Origin: CAYYAU01 sp964469765 [NCBI: uncultured Clostridia bacterium]
GTDB lineage: Bacteria > UBA6262 > WVXT01 > CAYYAU01
Direction: 5' to 3'
Assembly (NCBI GenBank): GCA_964469765.1
Contig: CAYYAU010000004.1
Coordinates: 1 to 19,280 of the forward strand
DNA length: 19,280 nt
This document shows, one piece after another, positions 7,229 to 15,854 of the stretch. Numbering within the stretch: position 1 is the stretch's first letter; each line of letters starts with the position of its first letter. The notes beneath the pieces were generated by a model, which had not been told where the DNA came from, ran no database searches, and saw only the letters and a program-made list of their open reading frames with translations. Position numbers and translations under genes: made by a program.

Positions 7229-9022
7229 TTATTGGTTTATCTTTAACACCTCCATAAATGCCTCTGGCGGCACCTCTATCTGACCAATCTTCTTCATTCT
7301 TTTTTTACCTTCCTTCTGTTTCTCTAATAGCTTTCTCTTTCTTGTTACATCGCCGCCATAACATTTAGCTATAACATCCTTCTTTAATGGGACCACATTT
7401 TCTCTTGCAATTACTTTATTATTAACCTCTGCCTGAATGGCAACCGCAAAAAGCTGTCTCGGAATTAACTTCCTTAATCTTTGTGCAATTTCTCTTCCTT
7501 TATAATATGCCTGTTCCTTTGGAATAATAAAGGATAGAGATTCTATAGCCTTCCCATTTATCAATATATTTAACTTCACTAATTTCCCTTCTCTATAACC
7601 TATATGCTGATAATCAAAAGAGGCATAACCTTGAGTAACTGATTTTAACCTATCATAAAAATCTAAAACCATTTCAGATAAAGGAAACTCATATATTATA
7701 ACAGCTCTTTGAGGGTTAATATATCTTAAGGAAATAAATTTGCCTCTTTTATCTTGGAATAACTGCATCACTGCTCCAATATATTGTGATGGAGTAATCA
7801 CTGTTGCTTTCACATATGGCTCCAGAATTTTCTTAATCTCAGAAAAATGAGGAAGTTTTGCAGGATTATTTATAGTAATATCTTTTGTTTGATGCTTTAA
7901 TATTATTTTATAACTTACATCTGGAGCAGTTATCATTACCTGCAAGTTATATTCTCGCTTAAGTCTTTCTTTGATAATCTCCATATGTAGTAAACCTAAA
8001 AAACCACATCTAAATCCAAAACCTAAAACAGGTGAATCATCATGTTGAAACTCAAATGAGGCATCATTTAGTCTTAATCTTTCTAATGCTTTCTTTAAAT
8101 CCTGATAATCCTCATTCTCAATAGGGTATAAACCACAAAAAACAAATGGTTTAACCTCTCTAAAACCACCAAAAGGCTTTAAAGTTGGTTTCTTAGGGTC
8201 AGTGATAGTATCCCCTATCTTAACCGAATGAATATCTTTAATACCTGCTATTATGTATCCAACATCACCTGCACAAAGCTCATTGGTCTTTTGAGGGTTT
8301 AGAAGAAACACTCCAACCTCTTCTATTTCGTATACCTTACCTGTTGAAACCATCGCAATTTTCATCCCTGGTTTTATAATGCCATCTATTATTCTAATAT
8401 AAATAACCGCACCTCTATATAAATCAAATACTGAATCAAATATTAATGCAGATAACGGTTCATCCACATTTCCTTTTGGGGGAGGAACTTCGTTCACTAT
8501 CCTTTCTAAAATTTCTTCTGTTCCTTTTCCTAATTTGGCACTTGCTTTAGTTATATTAACCTTCTCTGGAAGAATCTCTTCAATTTCTTTTTGAGTTTGC
8601 TCAATATTTGCATTGGGAAGGTCTATCTTGTTTATTACTGGAATAATCTTTAGATTATTACTTAAAGCCAACTCCATATTTGCAAATGTTTGAGCCTCTA
8701 CACCCTGACAAGCATCCACAACAAGAATCGTTCCTTCACAAGCGGATAAACTTCTTGAAACCTCATATGTAAAATCCACATGGCCAGGCGTATCAATGAG
8801 GTTAAGTAGATACACATTCCCATCCTTTGCTTTATAATGAAGCCTAATTGATTTTGCTTTAATAGTAATGCCCTTTTCCCTTTCTAAATCCATATCATCT
8901 AATACCTGCTGGCGCATTTCCCTTTTATTAACAGTATGTGTAAACTCGATTAATCTATCCGCTAATGTAGATTTACCGTGGTCAATATGCGCTATAATAG
9001 AAAAGTTTCTAATATTTTTCAT
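7229..9022 (-). CDS. lepA: Translation factor EF-4 / LepA
   Basis: Ribosomal GTPase linked to back-translocation, ribosome assembly and initiation under stress. The 597 residues match the family (about 600). G1 is AHIDHGKST (11-19), the switch I block REKGITIKAK (48-57), G3 DTPGH (77-81) and G4 NKID (131-134). EF-G-like domains follow (RCGFLGLLHMEIIKERL), then the LepA-specific C-terminus (YGGDVTRKRKLL ... EVPPEAFMEVL). It begins 1 base after the mtaB stop with no clear ribosome site, so translation is probably coupled. In Bacillus lepA sits upstream of the dnaK cluster, whereas here it follows mtaB at the far end. Confidence 0.97.
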   Translation of the reverse strand: MKNIRNFSIIAHIDHGKSTLADRLIEFTHTVNKREMRQQVLDDMDLEREKGITIKAKSIRLHYKAKDGNVYLLNLIDTPGHVDFTYEVSRSLSACEGTILVVDACQGVEAQTFANMELALSNNLKIIPVINKIDLPNANIEQTQKEIEEILPEKVNITKASAKLGKGTEEILERIVNEVPPPKGNVDEPLSALIFDSVFDLYRGAVIYIRIIDGIIKPGMKIAMVSTGKVYEIEEVGVFLLNPQKTNELCAGDVGYIIAGIKDIHSVKIGDTITDPKKPTLKPFGGFREVKPFVFCGLYPIENEDYQDLKKALERLRLNDASFEFQHDDSPVLGFGFRCGFLGLLHMEIIKERLKREYNLQVMITAPDVSYKIILKHQTKDITINNPAKLPHFSEIKKILEPYVKATVITPSQYIGAVMQLFQDKRGKFISLRYINPQRAVIIYEFPLSEMVLDFYDRLKSVTQGYASFDYQHIGYREGKLVKLNILINGKAIESLSFIIPKEQAYYKGREIAQRLRKLIPRQLFAVAIQAEVNNKVIARENVVPLKKDVIAKCYGGDVTRKRKLLEKQKEGKKRMKKIGQIEVPPEAFMEVLKINQ

Positions 9023-9023
9023 C

Positions 9024-10265
9024 TTAATTTATCGCACCCTTTACAAAGTCATCATAAACTTCTGTAACTTTTACATTATAAAACTTATTAAATTTGGCAT
9101 CGGGTGCAATTACCTTTATATAATTTGATGAAAATCCTTGATAGAGCCCATCTTTGTTTCTTTGTTCAAAAAGCACACAAAGAGACCTGCCTAAATAAGA
9201 AGAAAAAATATCCCTTTTTATCTCTACCTCAACTTTCCTTAGCTTTCTGACCCTTTCTTTAATAACATTGCCCGGAACCAAAACATCTAGTTTATTCGCC
9301 TCTATGAACGGCCTCTGTGAAAAAGGAAAAATGTGAATTTTTAAAAATCTAATCTTCTTAACCCAATAAACTGTATTCAGAAAATGTTGTTCCTCCTCTT
9401 TTGGAAAACCAACAATAACATCAGTAGTAATACCTATATCAGCAATGTGTTGTTTAATTCTGTCTACCTTATCAGCAAACTCCTCCACAGTATAGGTTCT
9501 ATTCATTAACTTAAGAATATAATTGTCACCACTCTGTAAAGGAATATGAAGATGGTGACAGAGTTTCTGGTTATTCCTTATAAGGGATATAAGCGACGAA
9601 CCAACCTCACAAAGCTGTATGGAACTTAGCCGGATTCTTTTAATACCATCTATCTTACTTAATTTATCAACCAAGTATACTAAAGCCTTTTCTCCTTTAC
9701 CTTTTTCATTCTCATAATAAGAAAAGTTTATACCAGCAATAACAATCTCTTTATAACCATTACCTACCAACTTTGATGCTTCCTGTAAAGTTGTTCTTAC
9801 AGATTTAGAAAAAATCTTCTTCCTTACATAAGGAACAATACAATAACTACAGAAATTTCTACATCCATCTTGTATCTTTAACACCGCCCTTGTTCTATTT
9901 GAAAATACAGAGATGGTAGGTGTAACATTTGTTGTTTTATTTACAATCGTTGATATCAATATATCCTTCTGGTTACTATCAAAAAGTCTAACAGAAGGAA
10001 AAAGTTTACTTAATTTATCTTTTGCGTAATTGACATAACAACCTGTAAGTATTATATTAGAAGTTTTCCTTTTAAGAAGAGAGTTTGTAAAGGCTTTTAC
10101 CTTCTGTTCTGTCCGTTTAGTTACACAACATGTGTTAATTATACAATAATCAGCATTCTCAGGTGAAGAAACAATACTCATTTTCTTATTCTTTAAAGTT
10201 TGTGCAACTAATGCAGTATCATATTGGTTCACTTTACATCCAAATGTTTTTAAATAAATATTCAT
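9024..10265 (-). CDS. mtaB: tRNA t6A37 methylthiotransferase MtaB
   Basis: Radical-SAM enzyme that adds a methylthio group to t6A at position 37 of tRNAs, making ms2t6A. The 413 residues show the N-terminal cluster-binding cysteines C10 (TFGCKVNQYDT, the MtaB-type rather than MiaB-type start), C46 and C76. The radical-SAM motif C135-x3-C139-x2-C142 (CRNFCSYC) follows, and a C-terminal TRAM domain lies at about 350-413. AGGAG lies 4 bases before the ATG, inside the end of rsmE, with a 4-base overlap. The rsmE-mtaB pair next to dnaJ is a known conserved arrangement in Firmicutes. Confidence 0.94.
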   Translation of the reverse strand: MNIYLKTFGCKVNQYDTALVAQTLKNKKMSIVSSPENADYCIINTCCVTKRTEQKVKAFTNSLLKRKTSNIILTGCYVNYAKDKLSKLFPSVRLFDSNQKDILISTIVNKTTNVTPTISVFSNRTRAVLKIQDGCRNFCSYCIVPYVRKKIFSKSVRTTLQEASKLVGNGYKEIVIAGINFSYYENEKGKGEKALVYLVDKLSKIDGIKRIRLSSIQLCEVGSSLISLIRNNQKLCHHLHIPLQSGDNYILKLMNRTYTVEEFADKVDRIKQHIADIGITTDVIVGFPKEEEQHFLNTVYWVKKIRFLKIHIFPFSQRPFIEANKLDVLVPGNVIKERVRKLRKVEVEIKRDIFSSYLGRSLCVLFEQRNKDGLYQGFSSNYIKVIAPDAKFNKFYNVKVTEVYDDFVKGAIN

Positions 10266-10978
10266 ATTTCTCCTCTCAAACTCAATACTGAACTCAGAGC
10301 TACAAGAGGAGCTGTCTCTGTTCTTAAAATTCTTTTCCCTAATGATGCAACAAAAGCACCCTTTTCCTTTGCAAGATTAATCTCTCTTTCTGAAAATCCA
10401 CCTTCTGGTCCAAAATATAAACAAAGAGTATTGGAGTTTATTTCTTTCAGGATGTTTTTTAAAGGCTTGGTTGCTTTCTCCCAAAAAATAATCTTTGGAT
10501 TTGGATGAGTCAAAGCCTCAAAAAAACTCAAAACATTACCCACCTCTGGGATAATGGCTCTATTTGACTGTAATGAAGAAGCAAGACAAATATCTCTCCA
10601 ATGAGAAAGCTTCCTTTTATACTCTTTTGGTCTTGATATGGTCCGTTCTGTAATAACAGGAAAAATTTTTATAACCCCAATCTCAACAGCCTTTTCAATA
10701 ACCCATTCTAATTTTTTTCCTTTGCCAATAGCTTGATATAAAAAAAGTCTGGTTTTTGGTTCAGAATCAATCCTCTCTTTTTTTATAATCTCTCCTAAAA
10801 TAACATCTTTTTTAATATCATTTATGAGAATATAATAATTATATCCATCACCACAAAATCCAACAATCTCATTATTAACCTTCTTTCTTAAAACGTTTCT
10901 TATATGATGAACCTCTTCGTTCCTAATCTCAATTTTATTACATAAAATATCACTTTTATTTATAAAAAAACGTATCAT
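10262..10978 (-). CDS. rsmE: 16S rRNA m3U1498 methyltransferase RsmE
   Basis: SPOUT-fold methyltransferase acting on U1498 of 16S rRNA using S-adenosylmethionine. The 238 residues have an N-terminal PUA-like domain (about 1-70, with HHIRNVLR). The catalytic domain includes EKAVEIGV (95-102), QSNR (137-140), the SAM-binding loop YFGPEGGFSEREI (188-200) and the trefoil-knot motif LGKRILRTETAPL (213-225). All are family hallmarks. It follows dnaJ by 14 bases. The gene that often separates them (prmA, ribosomal protein L11 methyltransferase) is absent. Confidence 0.94.
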   Translation of the reverse strand: MIRFFINKSDILCNKIEIRNEEVHHIRNVLRKKVNNEIVGFCGDGYNYYILINDIKKDVILGEIIKKERIDSEPKTRLFLYQAIGKGKKLEWVIEKAVEIGVIKIFPVITERTISRPKEYKRKLSHWRDICLASSLQSNRAIIPEVGNVLSFFEALTHPNPKIIFWEKATKPLKNILKEINSNTLCLYFGPEGGFSEREINLAKEKGAFVASLGKRILRTETAPLVALSSVLSLRGEI

Positions 10979-10992
10979 CTTAATCAGGTGAG

Positions 10993-12111
10993 TTAAAACC
11001 TAAACTTTCTAAAGAAACCACCAGTATTATTCTTCATTATTTTTCTTAGTTCCTCTATTAACTTTCTTTCCTGTGAAGTAAGATGGGCAGGAACTTTAAC
11101 TATTACTTTTACATATTGATCGCCCCTTCTTCCAGTGTTAAGAATTGGCATTCCTTTATTTTTTAATCTAAAGACCTTATGGGTTGGAGTTCCTGGAGGG
11201 ATCTTCATTCTTACATTACCATCTAAGGTAGGAACGTCTATCTCTCCACCTAAAGCAGCTAATGGAAAACTAATAGGCACTTCTGTATATAAGTCATCTG
11301 CCTGCCTTTCAAAAATGGAGTGGGGTTTTACTTTTACACTAACATATAAATCTCCAGGTGGACCACCATACTCCCCAGCTTCTCCTTTATCCTTAACCCT
11401 TATATTTACACCAGTATCTACACCCGGAGGAATCTTCAACATAATACTTGATTTCTTTCTGATTTTTCCCCTGCCTGTGCATTTCCTGCATATATTCGTA
11501 ACAACCTCACCTGTTCCGTGACATGTGCTACATGTTTGAGAAAAACTAAAAAATCCTCTTCTATACCCAATCCGTCCAGAACCTCCGCATTGTGGACAGT
11601 TTTTTTTCCCGGTTCCTCCTTTTCCTCCACATTCTTCACATGTTACTGTATGATAAAACTCTATACGTTTTTCTACACCTTTAAATGCTTCCTCTAATGT
11701 AATCACAACTGGATACTCAATGTCTGCCCCTACGGAGGCTTTTGTTCTTGAAGAGCGCCTAGACCTGGTCCCAAAGAAATCAAAAAAATCCTCAAATATA
11801 CTACCCCCGAACCCTAAATCCTCAAAAATAGAACTAAAATCCACATTCCTAAATATATCCTCATAGGTATAAGCGCCATCAATCCCTGCATGACCAAATT
11901 GATCGTATTGAGACCTTTTTTTAGGGTCAGAAAGCACAGCATACGCCTCAGATATCTCTTTAAACCTCTCTTCAGCTTCTTTCTTCTGGGAAGGAGCAAC
12001 TCTATCAGGATGGTATTTTAAAGCTAATTGTCTATAAGCTCTTTTAATCTCTTCTAAGGAGGCATTTCTATTCACACCAAGAATCTCATAATAGTCCCGT
12101 TTAACAGTCAT
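10993..12111 (-). CDS. dnaJ: Chaperone DnaJ (type I Hsp40)
   Basis: Co-chaperone that delivers clients to DnaK and stimulates its ATPase. I place the start at 12111 (372 residues, [12 protein letters not shown]), with GGAG 5 bases upstream. The frame stays open to an ATG at 12237, but those 42 extra codons are hydrophobic, unlike any DnaJ, and run into repeat DNA. The J domain has HPD at 34-36. It is followed by a Gly/Phe-poor linker rich in acidic and aromatic residues. The zinc domain has four CxxCxGxG motifs ([32 protein letters not shown]), then the substrate-binding C-terminal domains. It is separated from dnaK by 197 bases that hold a repeat. Confidence 0.96.
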   Translation of the reverse strand: MTVKRDYYEILGVNRNASLEEIKRAYRQLALKYHPDRVAPSQKKEAEERFKEISEAYAVLSDPKKRSQYDQFGHAGIDGAYTYEDIFRNVDFSSIFEDLGFGGSIFEDFFDFFGTRSRRSSRTKASVGADIEYPVVITLEEAFKGVEKRIEFYHTVTCEECGGKGGTGKKNCPQCGGSGRIGYRRGFFSFSQTCSTCHGTGEVVTNICRKCTGRGKIRKKSSIMLKIPPGVDTGVNIRVKDKGEAGEYGGPPGDLYVSVKVKPHSIFERQADDLYTEVPISFPLAALGGEIDVPTLDGNVRMKIPPGTPTHKVFRLKNKGMPILNTGRRGDQYVKVIVKVPAHLTSQERKLIEELRKIMKNNTGGFFRKFRF

Positions 12112-12195
12112 TATTACTCCGTATTTCCTTTTTTTCTCCCTAAAGATGAATAAATTTTCGAAGAACACTATAAATTTTAGAATACTGATATAGAA

Positions 12196-12280
12196 GCGGA
12201 ATAACGTTGATTTAAACGCGGAACCACACGGATACATAATTCAGCGTTAATCAGCGTTGCTATCCGCGTTAATCTGCTTA
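12196..12280. repeat. CCGCGTTAATC / CAGCGTTAATC repeat in the dnaK-dnaJ gap
   Basis: A GC-richer patch carrying degenerate copies of (C/A)GCGTTAATC: TCAGCGTTAA TCAGCGTTGC at 12241-12260, CCGCGTTAATC at 12264-12274, and looser relatives (GCGGAATAACGTTGAT, AACGCGGAACC) at 12196-12224. It looks like a fragment of a dispersed non-coding repeat. It lies upstream of the chosen dnaJ start and explains the spurious open frame there. Confidence 0.6.
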
Positions 12281-12308
12281 TAATCTTTTAAACAGTTTGA
12301 GAAAAAAT

Positions 12309-14204
12309 TTATTCTTTCCCTCCTTTCTCTTCTTCCTTATATTCAGCATCAACAACATTATCTTTTTTCTCAGTTTTTGCCTTTTTGGGTTGTTCTTTAG
12401 AGTCTCTATTTGGAGGAGGTTGGGTCTGACCACCAACGTTAGTTTTCTGTTGAGAAGCTGTTTTCTTGTAAACCTCTTCCGCTAACTTATAAGAAACATT
12501 GGAAAGATTTTCCTTTGCTTTTTTAATTCTTTCTATATCGTCTGACTTCAAAGCGTCCTTTGTTTCTTTCAATGCATCTTCTATCCTCTTTTTTTCATCA
12601 GAAGACACTTTATTCCCAAACTCCTTTAACGACTTCTCTACTGAATAGACTAATGTGTCTGTTTCGTTTCTTACTTCTATCTCTTCTTTTTTCTTTTTAT
12701 CTTCCTCTGCAAATCGCTCAGCCTCCTTTACCATTTTGTCAATCTGTTCTTGAGAAAGTTTTGTAGGAGCGGTTATTCTTATGCTTTGTTCCTTCCCTGT
12801 TCCTAAGTCCTTAGCTGACACATGAAGAATTCCATTAGCATCAATATCAAATGTTACTTCAATCTGTGGTACTCCCCTTGGTGCTGGAGGAATACCAACC
12901 AGTTCAAATCTCCCTAATTCTACATTGTCTTTAGCTAAAGGCCTTTCTCCTTGAAGCACATGGATATCAACAGCTGGCTGATTATCAGCTGCCGTTGAAA
13001 ATATCTGACTTTTTCTTGTAGGAATAGTTGTATTCCTTTCAATAAGCTTTGTAAATACTCCACCCAATGTTTCAACACCCAATGAAAGAGGAGTCACATC
13101 TAAAAGTAAAACATCCTTTACATCACCAGTTAATACTGCTGCTTGAATTGCTGCTCCCATTGCAACGCATTCCATTGGGTCAATTCCTCTTTCAATCTTC
13201 TTTCCGATTGTCCTCTCTAAAAATCTTTGTACAATGGGCATTCGTGTTGGTCCTCCAACCATAATAATTTTATCTATTTGGTCAGCAGTAAGTTTTGCAT
13301 CAGAAAGCGCTCTCTCTACTGGTTCTTTACATTTATCAACAATAGGAGAAACCATCTCTTCAAGTTGAGCTCTTGTGAGTTTTGAAACTAAATGCTTTGG
13401 TCCAGTGCTATCTGCTGTAATAAAAGGAAGATTTATCTCAGTAGTAAGTGTTGAAGAAAGTTCTATCTTTGCCTTTTCAGCGGCATCTTTAATTCTCTGC
13501 ATAGCCATTTTATCGTTTCTTATATCCATACCTGTTTCTTTTCTAAAGTTATCTAACAAATAATCAACAATGGCATTATCCATATCTGTTCCACCGAGCT
13601 GTGTATCTCCACTTGTTGCCTTCACCTCAAAAACACCAGAAGCCATCTCCATTATAGTTACATCAAGGGTGCCACCACCAAAATCAAATACTAAAATTTT
13701 CAACTCTTTACTCAGCTTATCTAATCCAAATGCTAATGATGCTGCTGTTGGCTCATTAATTATCCTTACCACCTCTAACCCTGCAATCACACCAGCATCC
13801 TTTGTTGCTTGTCTTTGATTGTCATTGAAATACGCAGGCACTGTAATTACAGCCTTTTCTATCTTTTCCCCAAGATAAGCCTCTGCATCTTGCTTAATTT
13901 TTTGAAGGATAAATGCGGATATCTGTTGAGGAGTGAACTCTTTTCCAAAAACCTTGTAAAGATGGTTTGTTCCCATCTTTCTCTTTGCAGCAAAGATGGT
14001 CCCTTCAGGATTTACAATAGCCTGTCTTCTTGCGGGTTCTCCAACAAGCTTTTGACCATCCTTGGTAAAAGCAACATATGAGGGAAACGCCTTTCCTCCA
14101 ATTGTTGTTCCTTCTGCGCTTGGTATAATTGTAGGTTTTCCTGCTTCCATAAATGCAGCCGCTGAGTTACTTGTTCCTAAATCAATTCCTATTATCCTTG
14201 CCAT
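12309..14204 (-). CDS. dnaK: Chaperone DnaK (Hsp70)
   Basis: ATP-driven chaperone. The 631 residues have phosphate loops [12 protein letters not shown] (6-17) and DFGGGTLDV (174-182), NEPTAAS (150-156), IMVGGPTR, the linker region [11 protein letters not shown], and a substrate domain ending in the usual acidic tail ([11 protein letters not shown]). Between KRKMG (about 74-78) and FTPQQISAF (about 90-98) there is only a short stretch, so the roughly 23-25 residue insertion of E. coli-type DnaK is missing, as in Firmicutes and archaeal proteins. The segment [20 protein letters not shown] (32-51) resembles archaeal/candidate-phylum DnaK as I recall them. AGGAGG precedes the ATG, which lies 23 bases inside grpE. 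Confidence 0.97.
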   Translation of the reverse strand: MARIIGIDLGTSNSAAAFMEAGKPTIIPSAEGTTIGGKAFPSYVAFTKDGQKLVGEPARRQAIVNPEGTIFAAKRKMGTNHLYKVFGKEFTPQQISAFILQKIKQDAEAYLGEKIEKAVITVPAYFNDNQRQATKDAGVIAGLEVVRIINEPTAASLAFGLDKLSKELKILVFDFGGGTLDVTIMEMASGVFEVKATSGDTQLGGTDMDNAIVDYLLDNFRKETGMDIRNDKMAMQRIKDAAEKAKIELSSTLTTEINLPFITADSTGPKHLVSKLTRAQLEEMVSPIVDKCKEPVERALSDAKLTADQIDKIIMVGGPTRMPIVQRFLERTIGKKIERGIDPMECVAMGAAIQAAVLTGDVKDVLLLDVTPLSLGVETLGGVFTKLIERNTTIPTRKSQIFSTAADNQPAVDIHVLQGERPLAKDNVELGRFELVGIPPAPRGVPQIEVTFDIDANGILHVSAKDLGTGKEQSIRITAPTKLSQEQIDKMVKEAERFAEEDKKKKEEIEVRNETDTLVYSVEKSLKEFGNKVSSDEKKRIEDALKETKDALKSDDIERIKKAKENLSNVSYKLAEEVYKKTASQQKTNVGGQTQPPPNRDSKEQPKKAKTEKKDNVVDAEYKEEEKGGKE

Positions 14205-14799
14205 CTTTTTCCTCCTTTTTATCCTCTTGTTTAGATTTGTTTTTTTTCTTTATTATCTTTACTTTAGCAGGACGAAGAAGCCTACCAGAAAGCATATATC
14301 CAGGGCTTACCTCTTCAATAATCAATCCTTCTGGTTTCTCTTCATCATCAGTAAAATCAACCACCTCATGTAACATTGGGTCAAATACCTTTCCTAATAC
14401 ATCCTGCCTTTCTAAACCCTCTTCCTGCAAGGTTTTCCAGAGTTGTTTATATACCATTTCAAATCCTTTGTAAAAAGATGAGTTTTTATCCTCAATACTT
14501 AAAAGTGCCTTTTCAGTAGTCTCCAATATTGGAAAAATCTTCTCCATAAGTAGTGACTTGCCAAAATGTATGTACTCTTTCTTCTGAATTTCCACTCTTT
14601 TTCTATAGTTTTCAAACTCAGCCTTTAACCTAAGAATCTGGTCCCAATACATTTGAGCCTGCGCTTTTTTCTCTTCTAAAGACTGCTTCAAGATTTCAAG
14701 CTCATTAATTTTCTCTTCAATCATCTCCTTTTCTTTAGATGCAACATTATCCTTAAAGGATTCTTTTTTTTGTACAGACTTTTCTCCGTTTTTCTTCAT
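14182..14799 (-). CDS. grpE: Nucleotide exchange factor GrpE
   Basis: Dimeric exchange factor that releases ADP from DnaK. The 205 residues have a long N-terminal coiled coil (about 20-75) ending in the signature [12 protein letters not shown] (57-68). A helical region follows, then the beta domain with [13 protein letters not shown] and the closing [16 protein letters not shown]. An extra Lys/Glu-rich tail of about 22 residues follows the usual end and overlaps the dnaK start by 23 bases, so the pair is probably translationally coupled. GAGAGGA lies upstream of the ATG. No hrcA gene precedes it, although that is the usual neighbour in HrcA-controlled operons. Confidence 0.95.
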   Translation of the reverse strand: MKKNGEKSVQKKESFKDNVASKEKEMIEEKINELEILKQSLEEKKAQAQMYWDQILRLKAEFENYRKRVEIQKKEYIHFGKSLLMEKIFPILETTEKALLSIEDKNSSFYKGFEMVYKQLWKTLQEEGLERQDVLGKVFDPMLHEVVDFTDDEEKPEGLIIEEVSPGYMLSGRLLRPAKVKIIKKKNKSKQEDKKEEKDGKDNRN

Positions 14800-14848
14800 T
14801 TTTTCCTCTCAATTAAAATAATTATATTAAAATAGCTTATTTTTTATG

Positions 14849-14859
14849 TTGTAATACAA
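14849..14859. promoter_or_regulatory. TTGTAATACAA palindrome in grpE leader, possible operator
   Basis: An 11-base perfect inverted repeat (TTGTA-A-TACAA) lies about 9 bases downstream of the predicted -10. With CTAAAATTTTAG at 14874-14885 it makes two palindromes flanking the start region. It could be an operator, but AT-rich DNA yields such palindromes by chance. Confidence 0.25.
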
Positions 14860-14867
14860 TAGGAGTA

Positions 14868-14896
14868 TTTTTACTAAAATTTTAGGGATTTGTCAA
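14868..14896 (-). promoter_or_regulatory. Probable sigma-70-type promoter of grpE-dnaK-dnaJ operon
   Basis: The -35 TTGACA (14891-14896) is separated by exactly 17 bases from a weaker -10 TAAAAA (14868-14873). The spacer contains a perfect 12-base palindrome CTAAAATTTTAG (14874-14885). The leader to the grpE ATG is about 68 bases. No CIRCE element (TTAGCACTC-N9-GAGTGCTAA) is present, so regulation must differ from the HrcA model, if the promoter is right. Confidence 0.5.
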
Positions 14897-14927
14897 GTGA
14901 GAAAGAATAGTGTATAATAAGCTTTAT

Positions 14928-15815
14928 TTAGAATCTCTTTTTCAAAGAAAATTGGTGAGTTAGTCCTAAATCATAATATGGAAGGAAGGCATAGTCAAAA
15001 CTCCATCTTGCAAATTCAAAGCCAATCCCAAAACTAAAATTAAGGTTTTGCATATAATTTATTCCTGCTCTTATAAATATGGGTTTAACCCAGTGATACT
15101 CAATTCCACACTTTGTCTGAAGAATATTGTCATTAGGTTTCAACACCTCTGAGCTAAAAATAAAATCACTACTTTGATAAGAAAAGCCTCCAGCAATATT
15201 CTTAGGAATTGAATACTTTATTCCGGTTGAGTCATATCCAGCCTCTTCTCCTAAATTCTGAATAGCTATACCAAACTTTATCTTAGGTATAATATCTTTA
15301 AATAACATTCCTATATCAAAGGCATCTGAATTTGCTTTTAAATCATCTAACTTGGAATATATAAATTTATAATTTCCTCCAATAGAAAGGTAATCCGTTA
15401 GTCTAAACCCAAAAGAGAGCACTGTAGCATTTTCATCAATCTTAATGTTACCTGTTTCATTTCCATTCTCATCTCTATATGTATCTTCAGCCGAAAGAAA
15501 CTTATAGCTCGCTCCTATACTAATGCCCTTACCAAAAGGAATAACCCAGCTTAAATGATTTAAATACACACCCTCAAACCAAATTAAGTATGAAGCCTGG
15601 ACCTGTTTATCAACAATAAAACCAAGCCCTGCCGGATTACTCTCTAAAGCATATACATCATCTGCTAAACCAACAAATGCTGAAGAAAAAGAGGATACTC
15701 TAGCAGATGTGTCTATTCTTAAGAATTGAAAGATACTTGTACCTTTAGATATGCCGGCTTCTATAGGTTGAGCAATTAAACATAATAACACAATAATCTG
15801 AAGAATCTTTTTCAT
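14928..15815 (-). CDS. PorV/UPF0164-family outer-membrane beta-barrel protein
   Basis: A 295-residue secreted protein with a signal peptide (cleavage probably after residue 20, IEA-G). Amphipathic beta strands run throughout and the protein ends in an aromatic residue (KKRF). The N-terminal block FLRIDTSARVSSFSSAFVGLADDVYALESNPAGLG (33-67; key residues FLRID, GLADD, NPAGLG) is typical of PorV/PorQ-like and UPF0164 proteins. In type IX secretion PorV shuttles cargo bearing a C-terminal signal. It lies 39 bases after the C11 peptidase gene, which has a FlgD-like C-terminal domain. A shuttle role here is inference only, because no PorK/L/M/N or SprA gene is in view. No Shine-Dalgarno is visible. 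Confidence 0.82.
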   Translation of the reverse strand: MKKILQIIVLLCLIAQPIEAGISKGTSIFQFLRIDTSARVSSFSSAFVGLADDVYALESNPAGLGFIVDKQVQASYLIWFEGVYLNHLSWVIPFGKGISIGASYKFLSAEDTYRDENGNETGNIKIDENATVLSFGFRLTDYLSIGGNYKFIYSKLDDLKANSDAFDIGMLFKDIIPKIKFGIAIQNLGEEAGYDSTGIKYSIPKNIAGGFSYQSSDFIFSSEVLKPNDNILQTKCGIEYHWVKPIFIRAGINYMQNLNFSFGIGFEFARWSFDYAFLPYYDLGLTHQFSLKKRF

Positions 15816-15854
15816 CTTTTTATTTAAGCCAAAAAGAGTGTTAGTTAAGAGTAA

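Noticed and set aside
12112-12237. Upstream in-frame extension of dnaJ beginning [10 protein letters not shown]
   Set aside because: The 42 codons are unlike any DnaJ N-terminus, lie in repeat DNA, and a GGAG-preceded ATG at 12109-12111 gives the canonical start.
13570-14473. Several plus-strand open frames opposite dnaK and grpE
   Set aside because: They are mirror frames of strongly conserved genes with no recognisable domains or ribosome sites.
14800-14927. CIRCE element upstream of grpE
   Set aside because: Only unrelated AT-rich palindromes are present; TTAGCACTC/GAGTGCTAA is not found.
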